A stretch of DNA of 64,000 bases from Bradyrhizobium sp. CER78. GTDB lineage: Bacteria; Pseudomonadota; Alphaproteobacteria; Rhizobiales; Xanthobacteraceae. A model generated the notes under the pieces. The model was not told the origin of the DNA. It did no database searches and was given only the letters and a program-made list of their open reading frames with translations. The position numbers and the translations under genes are program-made. Shown one piece after another: positions 42,183 through 50,571 of this stretch (the first letter of the stretch is position 1; every line of letters starts with the position of its first letter). The DNA is taken from the NCBI RefSeq assembly GCF_029846235.1, contig NZ_JARVWP010000019.1, positions 95,255-159,254 on the forward strand. The letters run 5' to 3'.

Positions 42183-45005
42183 TTAGAATTTCCAGTTGAT
42201 CTCGCCCTTGGCGGTGTGATCGTGCGAGTCACGCGCAAGCTGTCCCGAATACATCAGGACAACGCTGGCGTTGCGCGCCAGATTGAAGCCGAGACCCGCT
42301 TCGACCAGCAACGCATCGCGCGCGATCGGCACGCCGGCAACCGTGAACGGTGTGCCGCCGCCGGAAAACGCCAGCAGCGTTTCCGGCGTCACATCGCCGA
42401 ACGCGTGCCGCCAGCCGAGCGTGCCGCGCACCGTCAGCGGCTTGCCGTCGGCCAGCGCTACCGCGCCCTCGCCGCGCAGGCCGAGCGTGGTGAAGGCGGT
42501 AGCCAAGGCGCCGCCGCCGCCGCTCAGCGCCGCGCTGCCGGTCTCGGTAAAATGGCCGGTGTCGAGGTGCACATAGGCCAGCCCCGCGAACGGCTCGAGC
42601 GCGACACGGCCAAGTGCGAAGCCGCGGCCGATCTCGCCGAACACCTGGGCGGTGTGGGCGTCGTAGCTCGCCTTGGCGGCATCGGCGAAGCCGGGAAACA
42701 CGATCGCGCGATCGGTATCGATGCTGTGCGCGGTGAAGGCGGCGCCGCCGCGCAGAGCCCAAGCGTCGAGCTGGCCGCCACCATAGAGCGCGAGGTGATA
42801 ATTGTTGATGGTGGCGGCCGAGCGGCGGTCATCGACATTTAGCAAGGACTGGGTGTAGCCGCCGGCAAAGCCGGCCCGCCAGCGCGCGTCGAAAGTGGCG
42901 TCGACACCGGAGATGACGCCGCCGGTCTCGCGCCTGAGCGCGGCGGCATTGCCGTCGCTGCCATTGTGCCCCCAATCGCCGACGGCCTGCGCCCAGGCGG
43001 TTATCACGCTCTCCTGCGGTAAAAAATTCGGCGCGGCCTTGAAGGCCGGTTCGGCCGCGTAGGCCAAGGCGCCGCTGCCGTCGATCGCGACGGCCTGAGG
43101 ACCGATGCCGGCGAGCGCCGCAGACGGTCCGTCCGCGCTGCCGAAAGGCTGCCGCAGCCGGCCGATCACGGCGTCGCGGACGTCTCGCGACTCATCGAGC
43201 ATTGCGCCCGCCGCGCTCGCGTGCAGCTCGCCGGAGAGCTGGTCGAACGCAAAGCGCGCCTGCGCCGGCGTCGTGCTGAAGGCGAGCGCGTTGAACGCCG
43301 GCCCGCGGCCGAGGCCGTCTAACCCGGCCCCCGTCGCGATCTGGTTGCGCGTTTGCGCTACGCTCGCAAAGCGCACATTGTTGCGCGCAAACGTCAGGAA
43401 CACGTCGTTTGCATCGTAGGTCAGGCTGGGCGCGATGAAGGCGAAGCTGCTGGTGCCGGACATCAAGCCCGAGAACGTGCCGGTCCTTCCTCCCGCTGCG
43501 GTCAGGATCGTGTAGGGCGTGTTGAGGAGGAAACCGTTCACCGACGCCAGCCGCACGGTTCCGCCGGAAAGACTGGCTGCTCCACTCGCAACGATCCTGT
43601 CGCTCCGTCCGGCCGCGTTGAGGTCGAGCGCGTAGATGGCACCCGGCAGCATAGCCAAGCTGCCGGCAATATGGAGCGTGCCGATCGCACCACCCACGCC
43701 ACCGCCAGGCGAGACCGTACCGCCGCCGGCGATCGTGGTCGCGCCGACGGTGCCGGCGCCGGCGAGCGTGCCGCCGCCGTTGACGCTTACCGCGGATTGC
43801 GCGATCGAGCCATTGACCGCGAGTGTTCCGCCACTAACCACCGTTGCGCCCGTGTAGCTGTTGCTACCTGACAGCGTCAGCGCGCCGGTGCCGACCTTGG
43901 TAAGGCTGCCGCCGGTGCCGCTGATGACGCCGGACACTTCCGTGGAGAGATTGTTGGAGCCGACAGTGAGCGTCTTGCCGCCAAGGACAAACGATCCCGC
44001 CCCCTCGATCGAGCCGGCTGTTGTGCCGGCGCTTGCCAAGTGCGACATGTCGAACACGCCGCCCGCGTTGTTGATGAAACGCGCATTACCGCCAGTGGAT
44101 TGAGCGCTAAAGAATGTCAGCCCACCAGCGTTGTTGATGATCGTCGCATTGCCGGCGCTGCTGGCATCACCAAAAAAGAGCCTGCCGTTGCCGAAGTTCG
44201 TGATGCTGGCATTGGCGGCGGTACTGGAAAATTCAAAATTCACAATTTCGTTGTTCGTGATGCTTGCGTTAGCAGCCGTGCTGCTGGCGGCGAAAATCAC
44301 GTCACCGCCGCGAGGGTTGGCAATGATGGCGTTGGCCGCCGTGCTGTGGTCGTCAAAGGTCAGAGAGAAGCCGTTGCTGATATGGGCGTTGCCAGCCGAG
44401 CTGGTGTTGGAAAAATGTATCTCGGCAATAGTAGAATTGAGACTGTTGATAGTGGCGTTGCCGGCCGAGCTGCTGTCCGCAAAGAGAACGGTGCCGGCGT
44501 TGTTGATCGTGGCATTGGCCGCGGCGCTGGTGTTGTTGAAAAAGGCCCCGCCACCAGTCGTGTTGATGATGGCGTTACCGGCCGAACTGGCGTTACTAAA
44601 ACCAACTCCATTATCGAAAACCGGAGCAAAGCCTGACTTGTTGACGATTCCCCGGCCGGTAAACGTCAGGCCCACACTGAACCTGTAGGCCGGCGCATCG
44701 CTGTTCAACACAATCGTCCCGACCGAGACTATTCCCGGATGCGTGATCGCGGTTTGGCTGGAGGCGCCGAAAGTCGCCGTCCCCGTCGGCGGGAAATTGG
44801 AGCTCCAGTTGGCGGAATCGGTCCAGTCGTTCGAGACGGGATGGGCGCTCCACGTCGCGTCCTGCGCCTCGCCCAGCCGCGGCATCAGGATTGCGCCGAG
44901 CAGCAACGGCCAGAGCATGACGCGGGCCATCGAACCCGCGCGCACGCCGATCCGGCATGGAACAATCGCGCCGGCCGGCGTCCTGTCCTGTTCTGAGACC
45001 TGCAC
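42183..45005 (-). CDS. Autotransporter (type Va) with a 20-residue Asn/Ala/Ser repeat passenger
   Basis: 940 residues starting at a GTG with GGGAG seven bases upstream. A 25-residue extension precedes the hydrophobic signal (MARVMLWPLLLGAILMPRLGEA); the ATG at 44930 is the alternative start. Residues about 133-336 are nine or ten repeats of the type xVxFxxxSSAGNATIxN. A PATR strand follows (LTKVGTGALTLSGSNSYTGATVVSGGTL, about 368-396), then a linker. The C-terminal barrel (about 660-940) contains GGYTQSLLNVDDRRS, YGGGQLDAWALRGGAAFT, GVPIARDALLVEAGLGF and ends in Trp-Lys-Phe, as outer-membrane barrels do. The passenger should form a beta-helix on the cell surface; adhesion is likely but not shown. 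Confidence 0.92.
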   Translation of the reverse strand: MQVSEQDRTPAGAIVPCRIGVRAGSMARVMLWPLLLGAILMPRLGEAQDATWSAHPVSNDWTDSANWSSNFPPTGTATFGASSQTAITHPGIVSVGTIVLNSDAPAYRFSVGLTFTGRGIVNKSGFAPVFDNGVGFSNASSAGNAIINTTGGGAFFNNTSAAANATINNAGTVLFADSSSAGNATINSLNSTIAEIHFSNTSSAGNAHISNGFSLTFDDHSTAANAIIANPRGGDVIFAASSTAANASITNNEIVNFEFSSTAANASITNFGNGRLFFGDASSAGNATIINNAGGLTFFSAQSTGGNARFINNAGGVFDMSHLASAGTTAGSIEGAGSFVLGGKTLTVGSNNLSTEVSGVISGTGGSLTKVGTGALTLSGSNSYTGATVVSGGTLAVNGSIAQSAVSVNGGGTLAGAGTVGATTIAGGGTVSPGGGVGGAIGTLHIAGSLAMLPGAIYALDLNAAGRSDRIVASGAASLSGGTVRLASVNGFLLNTPYTILTAAGGRTGTFSGLMSGTSSFAFIAPSLTYDANDVFLTFARNNVRFASVAQTRNQIATGAGLDGLGRGPAFNALAFSTTPAQARFAFDQLSGELHASAAGAMLDESRDVRDAVIGRLRQPFGSADGPSAALAGIGPQAVAIDGSGALAYAAEPAFKAAPNFLPQESVITAWAQAVGDWGHNGSDGNAAALRRETGGVISGVDATFDARWRAGFAGGYTQSLLNVDDRRSAATINNYHLALYGGGQLDAWALRGGAAFTAHSIDTDRAIVFPGFADAAKASYDAHTAQVFGEIGRGFALGRVALEPFAGLAYVHLDTGHFTETGSAALSGGGGALATAFTTLGLRGEGAVALADGKPLTVRGTLGWRHAFGDVTPETLLAFSGGGTPFTVAGVPIARDALLVEAGLGFNLARNASVVLMYSGQLARDSHDHTAKGEINWKF
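43998..44609 (-). repeat. In-frame repeat array of the autotransporter passenger
   Basis: About ten coding units of 57-66 bases encode 19-22 residues each around the core S(S/T)A(G/A)NA(T/S)I followed by N-rich turns and an F at the strand before. Units differ at the DNA level, so this is an old array rather than a recent slip-strand expansion. Each unit could be one turn of a beta-helix. Confidence 0.85.
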
Positions 45006-45184
45006 CCCAAACTCCCTCGTCGACTCCTAGGGATACGAGGTGTAGGGATGGCAGATTGAGCCTGCTTGGGTTGAAGCGACACGGACTTGGACGGAGACGA
45101 CAGCCCCGACTTTTTCAACCCCAGTGTGGCGGATTGGACAGGATCGCAGCGGGTCATTCGCAGGACGTCACATCCAAAGTCACT

Positions 45185-45250
45185 CTAGTGTCCCGATGGC
45201 TGTAAGAGTATTCGCTGCAAAGTGATACGGCGTCGGGAGCGGGACACTAG
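45185..45250. repeat. Dyad CTAGTGTCCCG ... CGGGACACTAG upstream of the AraC gene
   Basis: Two perfect 11-base arms (45185-45195 and 45240-45250) are separated by 44 bases in the 291-base divergent gap between the autotransporter and AraC-type genes. The right arm ends 47 bases before the AraC ATG. It may be a mobile repeat remnant or a looped operator. Confidence 0.55.
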
Positions 45251-45296
45251 TGCCACAATGCGGCAACACAGATCAGAATAGATACGCCACGAGCCC

Positions 45297-46271
45297 ATGA
45301 TGTCAGAGCCTCCAGAGCCCACGACGCTCCGATTTTCGACCGCCGAATGGCCGGCGCAGAACCGGCTCGCGATATGGCGCGAGGCGATCGGACGCCGTGT
45401 CTTTCAATTCGACACGATGCCGTTGCATGACGGGCCGTTCCACGCCGAGGCGACGGCGCAGGCCCTACCCGAGCTGTGCTTTGCATCCTGGACCCTCGGC
45501 AATCTACGCACTGCCGTGACGCACGAACTGCTCGACGGCACCGACCACCTCGTGCTCCGCATCTCACTGAGCGGCGCGCCCGTCTTATCGCACCGGGGCC
45601 GCGAGGTCATCGGCGCTGCCGGCGACGCCATCCTGATGTCGACCGCGGAGCCGTGGGTGAGCATATGTCCGTCATTCGCGCGCTTCCTCAGTCTGCGGCT
45701 GCGGCGCAACGCGCTCACGCAGCTCGTGTCGTATCCGGAAGATGCGCTGATGCGCCCAGTGCCGCGCGATACAGAAGCCGTTAAACTGCTTACCTTCTAT
45801 CTCCAAAGACTGATCCGCATCGGTCCGATGTCGACACCCGAACTACGGAAAGTCGTCGTCACCCACATCTACGACCTCGCGGCGTTGGTGATCGGCGCTA
45901 CCCGCGACGGGGCGGCTGTGGCGAAGGACCGGGGCTTACGCGCCGCGCGGCTCGCCGCCGCCAAAGCCGACATCCATGCGCATTGCTCCGATCCCGACCT
46001 CACGCTGGTCACCGTCGCGGCGCGTCGGAATCTCTCGCCGCGCAATCTTCAGCGCCTGTTCGCCGACGAGGGAACGAGCTTCACCGAATTCGTCCTCGAC
46101 GCCCGCCTGACGCAGAGCCATCGGCTGCTGACCGACCCGCGCCGGGGCGATAGCAACATCAGCAGCATCGCGTTCGAAGCCGGCTTCGGCGATCTGTCCT
46201 ATTTCAACCGCGCGTTCCGCCGCCGCTACGGCGCGACGCCCTCCGACGTCCGCGCCACGATGCGGCGTTGA
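45297..46271 (+). CDS. AraC-family transcriptional regulator
   Basis: 324 residues. The N-terminal sensor (about 1-200) is of the AraC_binding_2 type: FSTAEWPAQNRLAIWREAIGRRVFQFD and LRISLSGAPVLSHRGREVIGAAGDAIL. The C-terminal pair of helix-turn-helices includes LTLVTVAARRNLSPRNLQRLFADEGTSFTEFVLDARLTQSHRLL and ISSIAFEAGFGDLSYFNRAFRRRYGATPSDVR. It is divergent from the autotransporter, 291 bases away, and is the obvious candidate regulator of it. The effector is unknown. Confidence 0.9.
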   Translation: MMSEPPEPTTLRFSTAEWPAQNRLAIWREAIGRRVFQFDTMPLHDGPFHAEATAQALPELCFASWTLGNLRTAVTHELLDGTDHLVLRISLSGAPVLSHRGREVIGAAGDAILMSTAEPWVSICPSFARFLSLRLRRNALTQLVSYPEDALMRPVPRDTEAVKLLTFYLQRLIRIGPMSTPELRKVVVTHIYDLAALVIGATRDGAAVAKDRGLRAARLAAAKADIHAHCSDPDLTLVTVAARRNLSPRNLQRLFADEGTSFTEFVLDARLTQSHRLLTDPRRGDSNISSIAFEAGFGDLSYFNRAFRRRYGATPSDVRATMRR

Positions 46272-46353
46272 GCGCGTTAGGCCGCGACAGTACGGATCGA
46301 ATCGTTATCGCGCCTTGGCTCTTCGTTTTCGTTGTTGCAGTGGATGGCGTTCC

Positions 46354-46406
46354 GATTCCGAAGTTCGTAAGCACATGCGGCTCACTCTTATGCGAACTTC
46401 GGAATC
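46354..46406. terminator. Perfect 14-base inverted repeat between convergent genes
   Basis: GATTCCGAAGTTCG (46354-46367) and CGAACTTCGGAATC (46393-46406), with TAAG/CTTA extending the pairing. It lies between the AraC stop (46271) and the cysteine-hydrolase stop (46419), so it could end transcription from both sides. The GAACTTCGGAATC half also occurs near 41951, which suggests a dispersed element. Confidence 0.5.
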
Positions 46407-46418
46407 AAGGCGCACTAA

Positions 46419-47096
46419 CTACGCAGCGAGCGCCTCCAGCACCGCGGCAGAATCGGTGACCCAGCCAAAAATTCCGCCCTGGGCCTTGATCATCTTCAGG
46501 CCCATCTCGTGGAATTCGGGGAAGTAGGACGCGCAGCCGTCTGATATCACGACGCAGCGGTAGCCACGGTCGTTGGCCTCGCGCACCGTGGTGTTGACGC
46601 AGACCTCGGTGGTGACGCCGCAGACCAGCAGATTCTCGATGCCGTATTTTTGCAGGATGTCACCGAATTCGGTGGCGTAGAACGCGCCCTTGCCGGGCTT
46701 GTCGATCACGATCTCGCTCTCGAGCGGATAGAGCTCGGGGATGATGTCATGCCCGGCCTCGCCGCGGATCAGGATCCGCCCCATCGGTCCGGGATCGCCG
46801 ATCCGTAAGCTCGGCGCGCCGCGCTCGACTTTCGCCGGCGGCGCGTCGGAGAGATCGGGCAGATGGCCCTCGCGTGTATGGACCACGAGCAGGCCTGCGT
46901 CGCGCACCGCCGCGAGTACCGTGGCGATCGGCTGCACCGCGCGGGCAAGCTGGCTGACGTCATTGCCGAGCGTCTCGCCGAAGCCCCCCGGCTCCATGAA
47001 ATCGCGCTGCATATCGATGATGACGAGCGCGGTCTTGCTCCAGTCGAGCGTGATCGGCGCCGGCTCCGCCGCGATTGTCCCGCTTGAATTCGCCAT
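46419..47096 (-). CDS. Isochorismatase-family cysteine hydrolase, paralogue of the biuret-hydrolase-like enzyme
   Basis: 225 residues from the ATG at 47096. The catalytic triad of the family is present: Asp28 (ALVIIDMQRDF), Lys133 (IVIDKPGKGAFYAT) and Cys166 (VTTEVCVNTT). TREGH, GDPGPMGRILIRGE and KAQGGIFG match the biuret hydrolase branch and align with the protein at 57061-57744. Such enzymes hydrolyse carbamoyl and ureido groups (biuret, triuret, ureidoacrylate, N-carbamoyl compounds) without metal. It is divergent from formamidase, 293 bases away. A start at 47153 is possible but lacks a ribosome site. A triuret- or ureide-hydrolase role is a guess. Confidence 0.87.
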   Translation of the reverse strand: MANSSGTIAAEPAPITLDWSKTALVIIDMQRDFMEPGGFGETLGNDVSQLARAVQPIATVLAAVRDAGLLVVHTREGHLPDLSDAPPAKVERGAPSLRIGDPGPMGRILIRGEAGHDIIPELYPLESEIVIDKPGKGAFYATEFGDILQKYGIENLLVCGVTTEVCVNTTVREANDRGYRCVVISDGCASYFPEFHEMGLKMIKAQGGIFGWVTDSAAVLEALAA

Positions 47097-47279
47097 GACG
47101 CCCGCCCCCGAATGCGAGAAGACCTGCGCTTGATTAAGCAAACCGCGTGCCATCGCGCAATGATGCAGCCGTCGCCCTCAACGGCCCGAAACGCCCGGCA
47201 TCTCAATCGCTTGGACACACGCTCGGCCGTTCATCCTGCCCGGTTCTCATCCGCTTGATTTGTCCATCATCCAATCCTG

Positions 47280-47297
47280 TTGGCATGATCGTTGCTA
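47280..47297 (+). promoter_or_regulatory. Sigma-54 (-24/-12) promoter of formamidase
   Basis: TTGGCATGATCGTTGCTA matches TTGGCACG-N4-TTGCW at all but one position, with exactly ten bases between GG (47282-47283) and GC (47294-47295). The predicted transcript start near 47307 falls inside the following GA tract. The strand and distance (83 bases to the ATG) fit the formamidase gene. Confidence 0.8.
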
Positions 47298-47300
47298 GCT

Positions 47301-47320
47301 GAGAGAGAGAGAGAGAGAGA
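47301..47320. repeat. (GA)10 dinucleotide tract in the formamidase leader
   Basis: Ten perfect GA units start four bases after the -12 element and would span the predicted transcription start. This is the only long simple-sequence repeat noticed in the window. Confidence 0.95.
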
Positions 47321-47389
47321 CCGAAGCCCGAGCGAGCGTCGACGAGCGTTCGCGAAATGACAACACTTCAAACAAGCGGGAGGACAGGC

Positions 47390-48403
47390 ATGAATGGACT
47401 TGGCGGCCTCAACAAGTCACCCAATGGCGTCGTGATCGGACTGGTGCAGCTGCAGCTGCCCGTGGTTGCGACCAAGGCCGATCTGGCACGACAGACCGAG
47501 CGCATCGTCTGGATGGTCGGGAAGGCGCGACGCAATCTCGCCACCATGGACCTGGTCGTGTTCCCCGAATACTCGCTGCACGGCCTCTCGATGGATACCA
47601 ATCCGGAGATCATGTGCCGGCTCGACGGTCCCGAAGTCGCGGCCTTCAAGCAGGCCTGCATCGACAACAATATCTGGGGCTGCTTCTCCATCATGGAGTT
47701 CAACCCGCACGGCAATCCCTACAATTCGGGGCTGATCATCGACGATCACGGCGAGATCAAGCTCTACTACCGCAAATTCCATCCCTGGATTCCGGTCGAG
47801 CCGTGGGAGCCGGGCGATATCGGCATTCCAGTGATCGACGGGCCGAAAGGCGCCAGGATCGCACTGATCATCTGCCACGACGGCATGTTCCCGGAAATGG
47901 CGCGCGAATGCGCCTACAAGGGCGCCGAGATCATGATCCGCACCGCGGGCTACACCGCGCCGATCCGCGACAGCTGGCGCTTCACCAACCAGGCCAATGC
48001 GTTCCAGAACCTGATGGTGACGGCCAATGTCTGCATGTGCGGCTCGGATGGGTCGTTCGACTCGATGGGCGAAGGCATGATCGTCAATTTCGACGGCAGC
48101 ATCATCGCGCACGGGACCACCGGACGGGCCGACGAGATCATCACCGCCGAGGTGCGGCCCGACCTCGTGCGCGAGGCCCGGATCAACTGGGGCGTCGAGA
48201 ACAACATCTATCAGCTCTGGCACCGCGGCTATGTCGCGGTGAAAGGTGGCGCGATGGATTGCCCCTACACCTTCATGCAGGACATGGTGTCCGGCCGCTT
48301 CCGCCTGCCATGGGAAGATCAGGTCAAGATCACCGACGGCACGTCCTGCGGCTTTGCGGCGCCGACACGGATGTTCGGCAAGACCGCGAAGGCCGCCGAG
48401 TAG
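47390..48403 (+). CDS. amiF: Formamidase
   Basis: 337 residues from the ATG at 47390, which has GGAGG six bases upstream; an ATG 33 bases earlier is poorer. The nitrilase fold shows the catalytic Glu60 (LVVFPEYSLHG), Lys129 (LYYRKFHPW) and Cys162 (LIICHDGMFPEM). Length and residue spacing are close to Helicobacter AmiF (about 334 residues; Glu60, Lys133, Cys166). It converts formamide to formate and ammonia in the cytosol. Formamide also arises from histidine or cyanide breakdown. The sigma-54 promoter upstream suggests induction by nitrogen limitation. Aliphatic amidase (AmiE) is the alternative, but the gene lacks the longer AmiE C terminus. Confidence 0.93.
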   Translation: MNGLGGLNKSPNGVVIGLVQLQLPVVATKADLARQTERIVWMVGKARRNLATMDLVVFPEYSLHGLSMDTNPEIMCRLDGPEVAAFKQACIDNNIWGCFSIMEFNPHGNPYNSGLIIDDHGEIKLYYRKFHPWIPVEPWEPGDIGIPVIDGPKGARIALIICHDGMFPEMARECAYKGAEIMIRTAGYTAPIRDSWRFTNQANAFQNLMVTANVCMCGSDGSFDSMGEGMIVNFDGSIIAHGTTGRADEIITAEVRPDLVREARINWGVENNIYQLWHRGYVAVKGGAMDCPYTFMQDMVSGRFRLPWEDQVKITDGTSCGFAAPTRMFGKTAKAAE

Positions 48404-48415
48404 CCGCCCCCGCGG

Positions 48416-49513
48416 CTACTTGAAGAAATGCACCAGACCGATGCTCAGGCCCAAGAGCAGCATCAGCGACAGCGTAACCGCGGCCGTCACCCGGCCGCCG
48501 ACGGTCGAGAGCACGCGGACATCGACGCCGAGACCGAGCGCCGCCATCGAGACGACGGTGAGGATCGCCGCCGTCTTGGTCACCGGCGCGATCGCGATGT
48601 CGGGCACCAGCTGGAACGAGCGCAGCGCGGCCAGCACCAGGAAGCCGATGATGAACCAGGGCACCAGCTTGTACGGGCTGATCGAGGCGGCCTTTACAGA
48701 ACTTTCCTTGGCCGTACCTTGCGTGGCCGTACCGGCCTCGGCGCTTGCCTTGCGCCGCCGTGCCACGAACAGCGAGAGGGCGACCACGATCGGGCCCAGC
48801 ATCAGGACGCGCACCAGCTTCACCAGCGTGCCGATCTGGGTCGAGACGATGCCGGCCGGCACGGTCGCCGCCAGCACCTGCGGCACGGCGTAGACCGTGA
48901 GCCCCGCGAGGATGCCGTATTGCGTCGCGGTCAGCTTCAAGAGCGGGATCAGCAGCGGCAGGCCGAGCACCATCAGCACGCCGAGAATGGCGGTGAACGA
49001 GATCGACGAGGCGATGTCGTCGCCATCGGCCTCGATCACGGGCGCCACCGCCGCGATCGCGGAATTGCCGCAGATCGAATTGCCGCAGGCGATCAGGATC
49101 GCGAGTTTGGTCTTGAGCCCGAGCAGGCGGGCGAGGCCATAGCTCACCGCCAGCATGATCACGACGGTCGCCGCGATGGCGCCGATCAGGAGCCAGCCCG
49201 ACGCCAGGATCGCGGCGAAGCTGATGGAGGCGCCGAGCAGCATCACCGCGACCTCGAGCAACTGCTTGGCGCTGAAGGCAATGCCCGAGCGCCAGCGCTC
49301 CGCAGGTTCCCAGGCGGTGCGCACCGCCATCCCGAGCAGGATCGCGACGACAAGGGCCTCGATATAGGGGTGGTCGAAAACCCGCTCCTCGGCGGCCTGG
49401 ATGCCGAGCGAGATGACCGTGACCACGCCGCAGAGCAGAATGCCCGGAATGAGCAGGATGATGCCCTTCAGCACCCCCTGCTGCCGCCCCTGATCTTGTT
49501 CTTGTTCCGGCAC
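48416..49513 (-). CDS. YeiH/UPF0324-family membrane protein (putative sulfate exporter family)
   Basis: 365 residues starting at a GTG with AGAGGA five bases upstream. About ten hydrophobic segments and the family mark LIACGNSICGNSAIAAVAPVIEADGDDIASSISFTAILG. The C-terminal half has GVDVRVLSTVGGRVTAAVTLSLMLLLGLSIGL. The family is labelled a putative sulfate exporter; direct proof of substrate is limited. It is divergent from a LysR regulator, as yeiH is from yeiE in enterobacteria. With sulfonate genes in the same window, export of sulfite or sulfate, or a role in sulfite stress, is plausible. Confidence 0.9.
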   Translation of the reverse strand: MPEQEQDQGRQQGVLKGIILLIPGILLCGVVTVISLGIQAAEERVFDHPYIEALVVAILLGMAVRTAWEPAERWRSGIAFSAKQLLEVAVMLLGASISFAAILASGWLLIGAIAATVVIMLAVSYGLARLLGLKTKLAILIACGNSICGNSAIAAVAPVIEADGDDIASSISFTAILGVLMVLGLPLLIPLLKLTATQYGILAGLTVYAVPQVLAATVPAGIVSTQIGTLVKLVRVLMLGPIVVALSLFVARRRKASAEAGTATQGTAKESSVKAASISPYKLVPWFIIGFLVLAALRSFQLVPDIAIAPVTKTAAILTVVSMAALGLGVDVRVLSTVGGRVTAAVTLSLMLLLGLSIGLVHFFK

Positions 49514-49599
49514 GAAATCCTCTTTTCGGAGAAGATTTTATGCGCCATTGCGGGTCTCTTGGCTAATATCTTTTCGGACTGCCCCGATAGAGAGAAGTT

Positions 49600-50571
49600 A
49601 TGTCCCTTAACCTGCATCTGCTCCGCCTATTCGCGGCCGTGGCGAGGACCGGAAGTTTCTCCCGCGCCGCCGACCTCCTGCACATCAGCCAGCCGGCGAT
49701 CTCCAAGGGCGTGCGGGATTTCGAGCTGCAGGTCGGCTGCCGGCTGCTCGACCGCACCCCGAAGGGGGTGCGGCCGACCCGGGAAGGCGCGGCGCTGGCC
49801 CGCCATGCCGAGACGCTGTTCGCGGCCGAGCGCGCCGCAGAGGACGAACTGCAGGCGCTGCGCAACCTCGACAGCGGGTCGCTGCGGATCGGCGCCAGCA
49901 CGACCATCGCGACCTACATGATCCCGGAATATCTCGGCGTGTTCCACCGCGCCTTTCCCGGCATCGACCTGCATGTCGTGAGCGCCAACACCTCTGATAT
50001 CGCGGCGCTGATGCTGGGACATGAGATCGAGATCGCGCTGGTCGAGGGCCCGGTCGAGGACGAGAACCTGACCAGCGAAGCCTGGCGTACCGACGTGATG
50101 GTGCTGATCGCGGCCCCGGATCACCGCTTCGCGGCCACTGCCGCCCCGATCGACGTCCGCCTGCTTAACGACGAGATCCTGATCGTGCGCGAGCCGGGCT
50201 CAGGCACGCGCGAGGTGGTCGCGCAGGCGCTCGTCGCCCACCGCGTCGAGCCGCAGCGAACGCTCGAGATCGGCAGCACCGAGGCGATCAAGCAGGCCGT
50301 GGCATCAGGCGTCGGCGTCGCCATCGTGTCGATCGCGACGATCGACGATCAGGTGAAGCTGGGCAAATTCAAGGTGATCCCGATCAAGGGCGTCCATATC
50401 GAGCGCACGCTGTGGCAGCTGAAATCGCCCGGCCGGCTCGACGTGCCGGCGGCGGTCGCGTTCGAGGGGATCATTCGGGAGACGCGGGCCGCGAAGACGG
50501 CGCCGCGCACGCCGTCAGCTAAAGCGCGGCGAACAGACCCTGCGCCCACGCAACGGCATGCTCGAAGCTGA
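49600..50571 (+). CDS. LysR-family transcriptional regulator (YeiE-like)
   Basis: 323 residues. N-terminal helix-turn-helix LHLLRLFAAVARTGSFSRAADLLHISQPAISKGVRDFELQVGCRLLDRTPKGVRPT, then an effector domain (about 90-295) with SLRIGASTTIATYMIPEYLGVFHRAFPGIDLHVVSANTSDI. GAGAAG precedes the ATG. Divergent from the YeiH-like gene with 86 bases between, so it probably controls that gene. The basic proline-rich tail after residue 300 overlaps the small membrane-protein gene on the other strand. Confidence 0.92.
   Translation: MSLNLHLLRLFAAVARTGSFSRAADLLHISQPAISKGVRDFELQVGCRLLDRTPKGVRPTREGAALARHAETLFAAERAAEDELQALRNLDSGSLRIGASTTIATYMIPEYLGVFHRAFPGIDLHVVSANTSDIAALMLGHEIEIALVEGPVEDENLTSEAWRTDVMVLIAAPDHRFAATAAPIDVRLLNDEILIVREPGSGTREVVAQALVAHRVEPQRTLEIGSTEAIKQAVASGVGVAIVSIATIDDQVKLGKFKVIPIKGVHIERTLWQLKSPGRLDVPAAVAFEGIIRETRAAKTAPRTPSAKARRTDPAPTQRHARS

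Noticed and set aside
47153..47168. A second sigma-54-like site on the minus strand before the cysteine hydrolase (GG-N10-GC)
   Set aside because: Only GGC and TTGC match; seven of twelve consensus positions is no better than chance in this GC-rich sequence.
47301..47320. GA repeat as a ribosome-binding or CRISPR-like element
   Set aside because: The real ribosome site is GGAGG at about 47379-47383, and a dinucleotide run has no spacer structure; it is kept only as a simple repeat at the transcription start.
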